DNA from: Sphingobacterium sp. lm-10
Lineage (GTDB): Bacteria > Bacteroidota > Bacteroidia > Sphingobacteriales > Sphingobacteriaceae
Direction of reading: 5' to 3'
DNA length: 64,000 nucleotides
NCBI RefSeq assembly: GCF_023554555.1
Contig: NZ_JAMJWC010000001.1
Coordinates: 1,302,001 to 1,366,000 of the forward strand
How positions within the stretch are numbered: position 1 is the first letter of the stretch; every line of letters begins with the position of its first letter. The position numbers and the translations under genes were made by a program. Below, in pieces: positions 19,022 through 29,500 of the stretch. Under the pieces are notes generated by a model. The model did not search any database, was not told the origin of the DNA, and worked only from the letters and a program-made list of their open reading frames with translations.

Positions 19022-19879
19022 ATGCTGAATTCATTACATCCAACCTGGTTGCTTATTGCTACGTCGTTCACGCTTGTGTCTTGCGGATCGGGATCCAAAC
19101 AAGATTCAGCAGCAAAAGACTCCGTAGACACGGTGGGCTACACCTTTACTTCAGAGCCTACATGGGCCGATGAATTTGATAAAGATGGTTTGCCAGATAC
19201 AAACAAATGGTCTTACGATGTGGGTTCGTTACATAATGGTTGGGGAAATCAAGAGTTACAATATTACACCGATGCGGATTCAAAAAATGTAGCGGTAAAA
19301 GATGGGCATCTCTACATTCATGCGCTTCCTGAGCAAAAAGAAGGGCTAGACTATACATCTGCTCGATTGGTTAGCAAAGGAAAAGGTGATTTTCTGTATG
19401 GAAGGTTTGAAGTTCGTGCAAAAGTGCCGGAAGGAAAAGGCACTTGGCCAGCTGTTTGGATGTTGCCGACCGACTGGAAATATGGAGCTTGGCCAAACTC
19501 TGGAGAAATTGATATCTTGGAGCATGTTGGTTATGATCCTGATGTGGTGCACATCAGTGTGCATACCAAAGCATACCACCATTCTATTGGCACACAGAAA
19601 ACAGCCTTTCGGAAGATCGAGAATGCGCGTGATGACTTTCATGTGTATCGCGTGGATTGGACGCCGGATTACATCAAAGGTTTTGTGGATGGCCAGGAAT
19701 TATTCTCTTTTGCTAATGAAAGATCCGGTTTTAAAGCATGGCCTTTTGACCAAAAGTTCCACTGGTTAATTAACCTAGCTGTCGGTGGCTTTTGGGGTGG
19801 TGCAAAGGGCGTCGATCGGGAAGCATTTCCGGCCGCATTCGTTGTAGATTATGTGCGGGTATACGATTTAGTCAAGTAA
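19022..19879 (+). CDS. GH16 endo-beta-1,3-glucanase (laminarinase) lipoprotein
   Basis: 285 residues. Lipoprotein signal with LVSC (C21), then one GH16 jelly-roll domain. The catalytic motif GEIDILEHVG holds nucleophile E162, D164 and acid/base E167. Conserved surrounds WNQELQYYT-like (WGNQELQYYTD) and GTWPAVWMLP are typical of bacterial laminarinases. As a surface lipoprotein it would cut long beta-1,3-glucan chains to oligosaccharides for SusC/SusD uptake. It follows the GH-A enzyme by 41 bp in one operon and is followed by a strong terminator. Confidence 0.93.
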   Translation: MLNSLHPTWLLIATSFTLVSCGSGSKQDSAAKDSVDTVGYTFTSEPTWADEFDKDGLPDTNKWSYDVGSLHNGWGNQELQYYTDADSKNVAVKDGHLYIHALPEQKEGLDYTSARLVSKGKGDFLYGRFEVRAKVPEGKGTWPAVWMLPTDWKYGAWPNSGEIDILEHVGYDPDVVHISVHTKAYHHSIGTQKTAFRKIENARDDFHVYRVDWTPDYIKGFVDGQELFSFANERSGFKAWPFDQKFHWLINLAVGGFWGGAKGVDREAFPAAFVVDYVRVYDLVK

Positions 19880-19890
19880 ATACAATCAAG

Positions 19891-19935
19891 AGAGAATAGG
19901 CTGTTTCGTAACCTGAAACAGCCTATTCTCTTTTC
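19891..19935 (+). terminator. Rho-independent terminator of the glucan operon
   Basis: AGAGAATAGGCTGTTTC (19891-19907) pairs perfectly with 19915-19931 across a 7-nt loop, followed by TTT. It closes the susC-susD-GH-GH16 transcript. Confidence 0.85.
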
Positions 19936-20049
19936 TCGATTCACCTTTTCAAATATTGAATCCATCTGTCCTTTTAAGATACAAAATCGGCCACACTACA
20001 TAAGAAGGCACCTGATCCTGCTTGGTGGCGCATGATCACCATGTGCCGA

Positions 20050-22989
20050 CTAATAGCCGAATATCTCTTTTAAGGACAGCTTTTTCACCTTCCCTATTTC
20101 TTCTAGTTGATGCTCGGCTAAAGCCTCTTCGTCTCCTACTACGCAATACACATACGGCTTCTTACTAAATTCTTCCCCGTGGAAATTTCGCAGGTCTTGA
20201 TACCCTAATGCAGGTACTCGCTCGTATATCGCTTTTCGAACGTCGCTGGTATTGCCCAGTCGTTCTGCTGCTATGTAGCTGTTCAGGATGGCTGCATTGG
20301 TGATGCGCTCGCTAGCGATAGACTTCAATAAACTGGCTTTTGCTGTTTCTAAAGTTGTTTCTGATTCCGGCAGTTCGTCCAGTAGGTCATTCATTCCCGT
20401 TATCGCTTCGGCGAATTTATCACTTTGCGTACCAATATAGGCGCTAACCGTGTAGTCGTTTTGCTTCTTCTGTGGTTCAAAGAAATAGGCGTAGGTAGAG
20501 TACGCGAGAGCCTTTGATTCACGAATAGTCTGAAAAACAATACTCGACATTCCTGCCCCAAAATAATTATTAAACAGAGAGATTACTGGTGTATTCGCTA
20601 CATCGTACTCCCCGGAATTTCGAAACCAGTGTACTTCGGCCTGTTTCATATCATAATGAGCAAAAAGCACCTGATTCTCAGTCGTCGGTAATTCTTTAAA
20701 TATGGTTCCTTTTGTTACTTCTACATAGGGTTTACCGCCGTTATTTAAAGCTGGTAACCGAGGTATTAGCTGGCTAACCAGCTGAGGTCCATAATACAAT
20801 GCCCTGTGCTTGGTATGTGGTAGATCGTGTAGAATTTCGACCAAGTCCTTAGCGGTCAACCCGTCCAATTCGGCATCACTAAGCGTATAATTAAATGGAT
20901 TTTCCGCACCAAACTTTGCATGAGCACGCAGCCCTTCCATGATAGCCTGTTTATTTTCTTTAGCATTCGAACGAGATTTTTTCAACCGCGAAATATAGGC
21001 ATCAAAAGCCTCTTCATCTGCTATACAATTTCTCAAAAGATCCTGAATCAAAGAAACTGTTTCATCGAAATTGTCATTTAAGCCTGAGATACTGATTCGC
21101 GTTTCCTCATTACCTGCTGATACCGAAAAATTCGAGGCCAGTTGATAAAATGCCTGACTAAACGATTCGCTATCTCTGTCTTTCGTACCCAAGTATTTTA
21201 GATAATCCAATGCCAGAGGCAGCAATTTATTATCCCATTTCCCAAAAGCATATTGGTAGGATAGATTGAATAATGCATTGTCTTTATTTTCTACCGCTAA
21301 AATCTCTATATCATCCTGTTTACCCTTGGTCACGTCCTTCTCGTAATCCAGCCACACAGGTTCTATACTCGCTTCAGGTAAAGCATTAATATTTTTAGAA
21401 AAGGCAGATTCGCTATCCCTATTCAGCACAATGGGTGTTATTTCTGGCTTCTGTACTTTAACTACCTGATCATCTGTTCCCTGGCGCTTGTATACTACTA
21501 CATAATTATCATTGTTCAAATATTTGTTGGCAAATGCGACTACATCATCTTTGGTCAACGAGGCCAATCGATCTGTATACCCTACATTTTTCGCCCAGTC
21601 TACCTCCGAGGTGAATGCCTCCATAAGCTCACGTGCCCTACCTTTATAGCTTTCATTTAATGAAATCTCCGCTTTTCTCTCATTATTAATAATAGCGGTG
21701 ATTAGATCGTCCGAAAAATTCCCATCGCGCAACTTTTTAAGCTCCGCAAGCAGTAGGTCCCGTACTTCTTCCAAAGATTGCCCTTGTGAAGGATTCCCCT
21801 GAAGCATAAGTATCGAATAATCCTTTAATGTGTAAGCAAATGCCGCAGCTCCAAGTAGTTTTTGCTTTTTTACCAGATTGAGATCAATAAGCCCTGCAGC
21901 TCCATTGGTCAAGACATTAGATATTAAATCCAGCATTTGCGCATCATCAGTTGCGGCGCCTGGAAAGCGAAAACCAAGATACACGAACTCTGTACTTGGT
22001 CCTTTCACTTCTCGACTAACTGGTTGCGTAATTTCCGGTTCCGGGGCGAAGGTATATTCCGGAATATCTTTGGGTTTCATGTAAGAAAATGCTCGATCTA
22101 TCTTCTGTACCATTTCAGTCGGGTCAAAATCGCCAGACATAATTATACCCATATTATTAGGCACATAGTAGGTAGAATAATATTCACGAATGGCATTGAG
22201 TGAAGGGTTTTTAAGATGTTCTACCGTACCAATCACCGTTTGTCTGCCATAATTATTGTTAGGGAACATGGCTTCAAACATCGCTTCAAAGGTTTTCCTG
22301 CTATCATTATCTAGTCCTATATTTTTCTCTTCGTAAACAGTCTCCAGTTCAGTATGAAATAATCGAAGCACGGGTGCGCGGAAACGCTCGGCTTGCACAG
22401 CAAGGTATTTTTCTACCACATTATTAGGAATGTCTTCTACATACACCGTTTGTTCAAAGGAGGTAAAAGCATTGGTTCCTTCTGAACCCATATTGCCCAT
22501 GATTTTATCGTATTCATTGGGAATTGCGAACCTCGCCGCCTCGCCCGAAACCGAATCAATTCGACGATAGATACTTTTTCTTTCCTCTTCATCCGTGGTG
22601 GAATTGTAAGCTTCATAGAGCACATCAATCTGATCAAGTAGCGGCTTCTCCTTAGACCAATCCAGTGAGCCAAACGTATCCGTACCTTTAAATAGCATAT
22701 GCTCTAGATAATGTGCTAGTCCGGTATGATTTTGTGGATCGGTTTTACTTCCTGCCTTTGTCGCGATATAGGCTTGAATGCGTGGTTGCTTTTTGTTGGC
22801 ACTTAATATAACCGTTAGCCCATTACTAAGTTTATAAAACCGGGATTCTGTCGGATCGTTATTTACATAACGGTATGAATATCCACCATCTTCTGCCTCG
22901 GCCCAAGCATATTCTTTCTGTTGAGCATATGCGCCAACGGAAAGAAAAAACAATAGCGTGAATAAAGTTTCTCTGGAAATTACTTTCAT
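20050..22989 (-). CDS. M16 family zinc metallopeptidase (two-lobed)
   Basis: 979 residues, signal peptide to about residue 22. The inverted zinc motif HYLEH (H93, E96, H97) lies in the first M16 repeat, with the distal glutamate in ETVYEEKNIGLDND. The second half holds the inactive M16C-type repeats; the length is that of the pitrilysin/insulinase type in which two homologous halves form a chamber. It probably degrades peptides in the periplasm. Stands alone on the minus strand, convergent with the glucan locus. Full-length, no defects seen. Confidence 0.92.
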   Translation of the reverse strand: MKVISRETLFTLLFFLSVGAYAQQKEYAWAEAEDGGYSYRYVNNDPTESRFYKLSNGLTVILSANKKQPRIQAYIATKAGSKTDPQNHTGLAHYLEHMLFKGTDTFGSLDWSKEKPLLDQIDVLYEAYNSTTDEEERKSIYRRIDSVSGEAARFAIPNEYDKIMGNMGSEGTNAFTSFEQTVYVEDIPNNVVEKYLAVQAERFRAPVLRLFHTELETVYEEKNIGLDNDSRKTFEAMFEAMFPNNNYGRQTVIGTVEHLKNPSLNAIREYYSTYYVPNNMGIIMSGDFDPTEMVQKIDRAFSYMKPKDIPEYTFAPEPEITQPVSREVKGPSTEFVYLGFRFPGAATDDAQMLDLISNVLTNGAAGLIDLNLVKKQKLLGAAAFAYTLKDYSILMLQGNPSQGQSLEEVRDLLLAELKKLRDGNFSDDLITAIINNERKAEISLNESYKGRARELMEAFTSEVDWAKNVGYTDRLASLTKDDVVAFANKYLNNDNYVVVYKRQGTDDQVVKVQKPEITPIVLNRDSESAFSKNINALPEASIEPVWLDYEKDVTKGKQDDIEILAVENKDNALFNLSYQYAFGKWDNKLLPLALDYLKYLGTKDRDSESFSQAFYQLASNFSVSAGNEETRISISGLNDNFDETVSLIQDLLRNCIADEEAFDAYISRLKKSRSNAKENKQAIMEGLRAHAKFGAENPFNYTLSDAELDGLTAKDLVEILHDLPHTKHRALYYGPQLVSQLIPRLPALNNGGKPYVEVTKGTIFKELPTTENQVLFAHYDMKQAEVHWFRNSGEYDVANTPVISLFNNYFGAGMSSIVFQTIRESKALAYSTYAYFFEPQKKQNDYTVSAYIGTQSDKFAEAITGMNDLLDELPESETTLETAKASLLKSIASERITNAAILNSYIAAERLGNTSDVRKAIYERVPALGYQDLRNFHGEEFSKKPYVYCVVGDEEALAEHQLEEIGKVKKLSLKEIFGY

Positions 22990-23582
22990 ATTATTGATTT
23001 TGGTTAAATAGTATGGTTTCGAAGGAAAAACAAGTCGTGCCTAGAAGTTTCGATCGTTCCATTATGCCGAATTGCAAACAATTTCGTCGACATACACACA
23101 ATTATACAAACAAACTACAACTATACCAACTTAGGTTAAAATATTATTATTTTCTCTTTAAGATAATTTTGAAACACAAAATATTAATTCACGTGGAAAA
23201 GATATTCTTCACTACGTTGAAATCTCTATTATTTTAAAACCAGTGTAGTCCTTTATGAAGACACCAGATATTGAATCGCGAATGAAACAAAACACCTTTT
23301 AATATCAATTACGCCTTTCATACCAACTTCAGAGAATGGGTATAAGAAAATAAAGTTGTTAAAAAGTGTAAAAAATACACTGTAGTATATTTTTGGCATA
23401 AGTATTGATTATGTACAAGTATTCATAATTTAGGTTAATAATTGGTTAGTTAGTGAAACACCTGAAGTTCCCCGCTTCAGGTGTTTCTTTTTTATAATGC
23501 GCATCTGTCCTTTATAATATAGTCGTAAACAGCTATCTTTAAGACCATAATTAACCATATCACCCACTTTTGATTGACCAGG
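22990..23582. other. Long AT-rich intergenic region with an orphan terminator
   Basis: 593 bp without a convincing protein gene (a 74-codon frame at 23013-23237 has low-complexity codon use and is not supported). It holds the upstream regions of the divergent M16 and cyclase genes, a TAATTTTG -7-like box at 23164-23171, a TAATTTAG box at 23426-23433, and a strong hairpin at 23455-23487 described separately. Confidence 0.5.
23455..23493 (+). terminator. Strong orphan Rho-independent terminator
   Basis: GAAACACCTGAAG (23455-23467) and CTTCAGGTGTTTC (23475-23487) form a perfect 13-bp stem with loop TTCCCCG, followed by six T residues. No protein gene precedes it on the plus strand since 19879, so it may end a small RNA or guard the cyclase gene from readthrough. 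Confidence 0.7.
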
Positions 23583-25649
23583 ATGCCGACTTTCATGAAT
23601 GCTGACAAGAAGTTTTGCTACGTACGAATTTCAATCCTTATTTGCTTTCTTTTCTCTTTCCTAACTAGCCATGCACAAGATAGCTTACGTGAACCTCGCG
23701 TTCTTCTGCTGGAGATATTGACAGAAAAAGACGACATAAAGTACGATTCGCTATGGAGGACAATTGGCGAGGATGATCCCCAATTTAAATTACCGACATA
23801 CGATGACAGCGGCTGGGCGCTACGGGGTACCGAAGTGGATAAGCGTAATGCGCATTATATAGCATGGCGTAGGCTATCATTTCGAGTAGCGCCAGAATTA
23901 TTAAGAACGCCACTTTGTTTGGATATTTCGCAAAACGGAGCGTCGGAGATTTATTTAGATGGCATATTATTGGACTCCGTTGGCATTATAGGCCAGGACG
24001 AACCCAAATTAAACGAATTAAGCAAGCGCTTTCCCACTACTTTTTCCGTAGCAGACACCGGTGTGCATGTCATTGCCGTACGCTATCAAAACCATCCCAA
24101 GGTGAATGCCATGAATGATTTAGACGGCAGCTTTCGTGCAGGATTGTTGAATTCTTATAAAGACTTTAACATCTCCTTTCGCGATGCCAATACCTATTAC
24201 GAGAAAAGCATTGCTAAAAACCTAAAAATCACCACCGTATCGATGGTGTTAAGCGGGGTTTTCTGCGCATTAGCAGCGGTACACTTCCTACTTTTTTGCT
24301 TTTATTATAAAGGGTGGTATAATTTATATTTTGGAGCGTACAATCTGGCTATTGGCATCTTCTGTATACTGATATTTAAGATACAATCTACGTATGAAAT
24401 AGATCTCTATCTATTCTATGTTAAAGCCTCGGTGTATACGTCCATATTATTTTCTGTCGCATTGACCGGATTTACGAATACATTGTTCGGCCGCAGCCGT
24501 ATTCGACGAATTATCATGTTAGGTATTGGTGCGCTTTGTTTTTTCTCTACACTGGTGTCGCCACTCATCATGGTCTTACTATTTCCATTCTACCTATTCG
24601 CGGTGTTAATAGAATCATTTTACATCATACTCCGCGCGATGCTTCGTCGGGAGCGTGCGGCATTTATCGTGGGTGGTGGCATTTTGGCATGCTTTGCTTA
24701 TATCCTCTTGTTGTTTTTAGTCTCCTTCTTAGGGAAGGCCAATCCCATCAACAACTTTATGGACAGCAACAGCCGAAATGCGTTACTACTCATCCTAATT
24801 AGCTTTCCGCTGTCCATATCAGCCTATCTGGCCTATCAATTCGGCAAGACAAATACCAGTTTACAGCAACAACTAGCAGAAGTAAAGCGCCTCTCCACCC
24901 GAACATTGGAGCAGGAACACGAAAAGCAGCAAATTCTGCAAAATCAGAATATCCATCTGGAAGAAGAAGTGCGTATACGTACCGAAGATTTGCAGTTAGA
25001 AAAGCAAAAATCGGACGAATTGCTACTCAACATTCTACCGCAGGAAATCGCCGAAGAACTGAAGGAACGCGGTGCGACGCAAACGCGCTATCATGAGGAA
25101 GTAACCGTTATTTTCACCGACTTCGTCAATTTCACGGAGAATTCGGAGCGTTGGGGTGCCGAGCGTATGATTGCCGAACTGCACGAGGATTTCACCGCTT
25201 TTGATAGAATTATGGAGAAACACGGGCTCGAGAAGATCAAAACAATTGGCGATGCTTACCTGGCGGTATGTGGTATCCCCATCAAAACGTCCAATCATGC
25301 ACACCAAACGGTCTTGGCTGCGCTCGATATCTTGGACTATGTACGGGAAAAGGCGCTTAGAAATGAGGGCAATGCCTTAAATATTCGCATTGGGATTCAC
25401 TCCGGATCTTTGGTAGCCGGTATTGTGGGCGTTAAAAAGTTTGCTTATGATATTTGGGGAGACACGGTAAACACCGCCGCACGCCTGGAGCAACATAGTT
25501 TGCCCGGCAAAATCAATATCTCCGAATCCACTTATCAACTAGTGAAAGATTATTATATATTTGAAAACCGTGGACTGGTAGAGGCCAAAGGTAAGGGCGA
25601 GATACCCATGTATTTTGTGAACTCCACCATAGATGAATACCAAGCATAA
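23583..25649 (+). CDS. Membrane class III adenylate cyclase with 7TMR-DISM sensor
   Basis: About 688 residues from ATG 23583 (other starts: TTG 23574, ATG 23595). Signal peptide, an extracytoplasmic jelly-roll-like sensor (about 35-200), seven transmembrane helices (about 215-410, 7TMR-DISM type), a coiled coil (about 415-480) and a cyclase homology domain (about 505-680). Metal-binding aspartates are in FTDFVNFT (about D513) and IGDAYLAV (about D557). Purine-specifying K (in EKIKTIGD) and D (in YDIWGDTVN) indicate ATP, and VNTAAR supplies the transition-state Asn and Arg. It should make cAMP in response to an outside ligand. The stop lies inside the next gene if that starts at 25633. Confidence 0.92.
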   Translation: MPTFMNADKKFCYVRISILICFLFSFLTSHAQDSLREPRVLLLEILTEKDDIKYDSLWRTIGEDDPQFKLPTYDDSGWALRGTEVDKRNAHYIAWRRLSFRVAPELLRTPLCLDISQNGASEIYLDGILLDSVGIIGQDEPKLNELSKRFPTTFSVADTGVHVIAVRYQNHPKVNAMNDLDGSFRAGLLNSYKDFNISFRDANTYYEKSIAKNLKITTVSMVLSGVFCALAAVHFLLFCFYYKGWYNLYFGAYNLAIGIFCILIFKIQSTYEIDLYLFYVKASVYTSILFSVALTGFTNTLFGRSRIRRIIMLGIGALCFFSTLVSPLIMVLLFPFYLFAVLIESFYIILRAMLRRERAAFIVGGGILACFAYILLLFLVSFLGKANPINNFMDSNSRNALLLILISFPLSISAYLAYQFGKTNTSLQQQLAEVKRLSTRTLEQEHEKQQILQNQNIHLEEEVRIRTEDLQLEKQKSDELLLNILPQEIAEELKERGATQTRYHEEVTVIFTDFVNFTENSERWGAERMIAELHEDFTAFDRIMEKHGLEKIKTIGDAYLAVCGIPIKTSNHAHQTVLAALDILDYVREKALRNEGNALNIRIGIHSGSLVAGIVGVKKFAYDIWGDTVNTAARLEQHSLPGKINISESTYQLVKDYYIFENRGLVEAKGKGEIPMYFVNSTIDEYQA

Positions 25650-26241
25650 GATTACGAGGATGGAATACCATAAATTGCATGATATAATTATACAGAAATT
25701 GCGTGACGAACTTCCTGGTCACCTTTCTTACCATAGCGTCACCCATGTAAAAGATGTGATTCATGCGGCAGAAAATATAGCAAGAAGCGAAGGCATCACC
25801 GGAGACACGCTCACCTTAATAGTAACTGCTGCGTTATTTCATGATACAGGTTTTATCTATGGCTCCAAAAACCATGAGGAACGCTCCTGCGAGATTGCCG
25901 CTTCGTACCTGCCAGAATATGGCTACGCAGAACACGATATCGCGCTTATCAAAGGCATGATTATGGCGACCAAAATCCCACAATCTCCCCAAAATCACCT
26001 GGAAGAAATACTAGCAGACGCCGATTTGGATTACCTCGGTCGGGACGACTTCTTCGTCATTGGCGACAAACTCTACGAAGAGTTAGCCATGTTTGGCATT
26101 GTACAGACAGAAAACGACTGGAATAGCTTGCAGGAAAAATTCTTAGAAAATCACCACTATTTCACCCCAACAGCTATTAGCACGCGACAACAAAAAAAGG
26201 ATGAAAATCTAGCGATTATCAAGCAGAAGCTATCACAATAG
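25633..26241 (+). CDS. HD-domain metal-dependent phosphohydrolase
   Basis: 202 residues from ATG 25633, overlapping the cyclase stop by 17 bp; an ATG at 25660 gives a non-overlapping alternative of 193 residues. The HD signature is complete: YHSVTHVKDV (first H), ALFHDTGF (HD), HEERSCEIA, and DADLDYLG (final D). Such domains hydrolyse phosphodiester or phosphate bonds with a metal pair. Soluble, no signal. The overlap suggests translational coupling to the cyclase, so the enzyme might act on cAMP or a related nucleotide; that substrate is inferred only from position. Confidence 0.88.
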   Translation: MNTKHKITRMEYHKLHDIIIQKLRDELPGHLSYHSVTHVKDVIHAAENIARSEGITGDTLTLIVTAALFHDTGFIYGSKNHEERSCEIAASYLPEYGYAEHDIALIKGMIMATKIPQSPQNHLEEILADADLDYLGRDDFFVIGDKLYEELAMFGIVQTENDWNSLQEKFLENHHYFTPTAISTRQQKKDENLAIIKQKLSQ

Positions 26242-26346
26242 TTGCATTAAGTTACATTCTACCTTCTTTTTGTAGAAATTTCCTTCCTTAGCGCCCTCGT
26301 ATTTCCGAAAGGCGATTGAGACTATATCGCTATATTTTGATACAAT

Positions 26347-26475
26347 ATGGCAACCCCTGCCCTATTTGAATCCCTACTTTTGATGAACAACTTTTGGCTA
26401 TCTGATGACCAAAAGGAAAATCCAGTCGTTTTGGGAGAATTAGCTTCTTCCATTAGGATTGTTCAGTCACACTAA
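26347..26475 (+). CDS. Possible 42-residue leader ORF upstream of the second susC
   Basis: ATG at 26347 to TAA at 26473-26475, directly before the second susC (30 bp gap). Soluble, mixed composition, unrecognised. It may be a leader peptide or chance. Confidence 0.22.
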   Translation: MATPALFESLLLMNNFWLSDDQKENPVVLGELASSIRIVQSH

Positions 26476-26504
26476 CTGAATTATAAACATAAAATAATAC
26501 CCAT

Positions 26505-29500
26505 ATGATGATGTTATCTAGGCGGCCCCCTTGTCGGGTGTCTGTCATCTGTAAACTATTACTGCTGTATATTTCCTTTTCTATGATGCCCACACATCTA
26601 CATGCCCAAGATCCGATACAAGTTCGGGGATTCGTGCGGGAGGCAGAGACGAACAATCCATTGGAAAATGTCACGGTAGAAGTAAAGGGAACCAACACAG
26701 GAACCAGCACAGACAGCGAAGGAAGGTATACGCTGGAAAACGTGGCTCCAGATGCGATCTTGGTTTTTTCGCTCATCGGCTATCCTAATGTAGAACGAAG
26801 TGTTCAAAGCCAAACCAACATCGATATTACCATGGGTGCCGTCGCGGCAGATCTCGATGAAGTGGTGGTCGTGGGTTATGGCACGATGCGAAAGCGAGAT
26901 GTGACGGGTGCTGTTTCCTCGCTCAATGCGAAAAAAATCGAAAATGAAGCGCCCACGCAATTGACCGATGCACTACGGGGAAATGTCGCCGGATTGAATG
27001 TTGGTTTTAGTTCACGTGCCAAGGGTGGTGGTTCTCTGCAAATTCGAGGACGAACGTCCCTAAATGCTGGCACGAGTCCACTCATCGTCCTAGACGGAGC
27101 CATTTACTACGGTGCTTGGGAAGATATTAACCCGGCAGATATAGAAACGGTCGATGTACTGAAAGATGCCAGCGCCGCCGCCGTATTCGGTGCGAAATCA
27201 GCTTCCGGCGTGATCTTGGTAACCACTAAAAAAGGTACTGAAGGTAAGCCACTCATTAACTACAATACCACAATTGGCCTGGCCACCATGGCCATCAACC
27301 AGCCGGTACATCAGGGACAAGATTTCGTCAACTGGCGATCCGACGTATTCAAAAGCATCAATGAAAATGCACAACCTTTCCAGTTTGATGATCCACGAAA
27401 TTTACCTAGCGACATCAGTACAGATACCTGGTTGGGTTACGATCAGTCATCTGGCGACCCGGTTCGGGTCTGGCTGAGACGCCTAAACCTGCAACCCAAC
27501 GAAGTAGACAATTATATGAATGGGAACGTGACGGACTGGTATAGTCAGGTTTTTCAACAAGGTTTGCGACAGGATCACAATCTGAGCGTATCAGGTAAAA
27601 ACAAAGACATATCCTATTATGTAGGTGCAGGCTACTTGGATAATGAAGGAATCATCGTAGGAGACCGCTTCAAGACCTTGCGTACCCGCGTCAATCTCGA
27701 GGCGAATGTAACGAGCTTTCTGTCTTTCGGAATGAATCTTCAGGCGGTTTCCCGAGATGACAGCGCCATACCACATGCCTGGGGGGAGATCACCGCCCTA
27801 TCACCTTACGGCGATCAATTCGATGCAGAAGGCAACTTAACTTGGCGACCTAACAACGAAGTTTCTGGCGGTGTGAGCCCTGGCTACGACGCTTTTCATA
27901 CGGATCGCATCGATCGTACCAATTCTCTAAACAGTACGATCTTCGCCAAGTTAAAACTCCCACTCGGATTTACCTTCACGACGAACTTCACTCCACGGCT
28001 GGAACTGTACGAGCGCTATAACCATGAGCGGTCTACACATGAAAGCTGGGCCACTTTTGGTGGTCGAGCATCTCGTCAGCAGCGGACTACCTACTTCTGG
28101 CAGGTCGATAATATCCTAAACTGGAACAAGGAATTTGCGGGTATGCATCGCTTTGATGTCACCTTACTCGCCAATGCAGAGAAGCTACAACGTTGGGACA
28201 ACAATATGTCGAACGATAATTTTGATCCGAACGACGATTTGGGTTTTCACGGTATTGGCAACGGGATCAACCCCATTATCGGCAGCTATGATAGCTACAG
28301 CACGGGCGATGCCTTGATGGCGCGCATGGTGTATACTTTGAAAGATCGCTATACCATCACCGGAACGTACCGTCGCGATGGCTATTCGGCCTTTGGACAG
28401 CGGCATCCGCGCGCTGGCTTCGGTTCCATTGCAGGAGCATGGACTTTCTCTGAAGAGTCCTTTTTTGATGTGGACTGGTTCAATTACGGAAAGCTACGGG
28501 CTTCTTGGGGTAGCAACGGAAACCGCGATGTGGGTGCAGGCAGAGATATGTATGTTGCGTTGGCCGACCTCACGACAGGTAAGTACCTCTATGTACGACC
28601 AGACGGATCTGTTATTCAAGCCAATCAGCTCTGGGTGAACCGCATGCAAAACCCCAACTTCCGCTGGGAAAGAAATACCTCGTACAACTTTGGACTAGAC
28701 TTTTCCCTGTTTAATGACCGCCTATCAGGTAATCTGGAATATTATCAGATGAATTCTACGGATCTATTGGTCTTACGCAGCCTGCCAAATGTTATCGGTT
28801 TTGATAATGTGATGGACAATTTAGGGGAAGTGCGGAATCGGGGTTTTGAGGTTACTTTGAACTCTTTAAATATTTCCCGAGAGAATTTTAGCTGGCGCTC
28901 CACCGCTTTGTTTCAACTGAATCGTAATGCGATTAAGCATATCTACCGCGATTATGGTCCCGATGGCCAAGAGCTCAACGATATCCAAAACCGCTGGTTC
29001 ATCGGGCAACCGATTGATGCCATCTGGGATTGGAAAGCCCAAGGGATTTATCAATTGGGGCAAGAAGAAGAAGCCGCCCGTTATGGTCTTCAACCGGGAG
29101 ATTATCGATTAGAGGATGTGAACGGCGATGGCCGGTTCAGCAATGCAGACCGCCAGTTTTTAGGCTTTACAGAACCTAGATACCGTTGGTCTTTCCGAAA
29201 TGATTTTCAATTCCTAAAGAACTTCTCGGCTTCGATCTCTATGTATGCATTATGGGGGCATCAATCTCCTTTCAATTCCTTGAAAAGTCGGGATGGATTT
29301 CCGGATCGCAGAAATAGCTATGCTTTTCCGTACTGGACACCAGAGAATCCTTCCAATGAATGGGCACGCATTAATTCCAACGAAGGCAGTGCGACCGGTT
29401 TCAACGTATACCGCAAGCGTTCCTTTGTGCGGATAGATAATATTTCCTTGGCTTACAATGTCAACACCGAATGGTTGGAGCGCTACCGTCTACGTGGGCT

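Noticed and set aside
23583-26241. Pycsar-type anti-phage system
   Set aside because: The cyclase is a full-length membrane receptor type and the neighbour is an HD hydrolase, not a TIR or membrane effector with a cyclic-nucleotide sensor.
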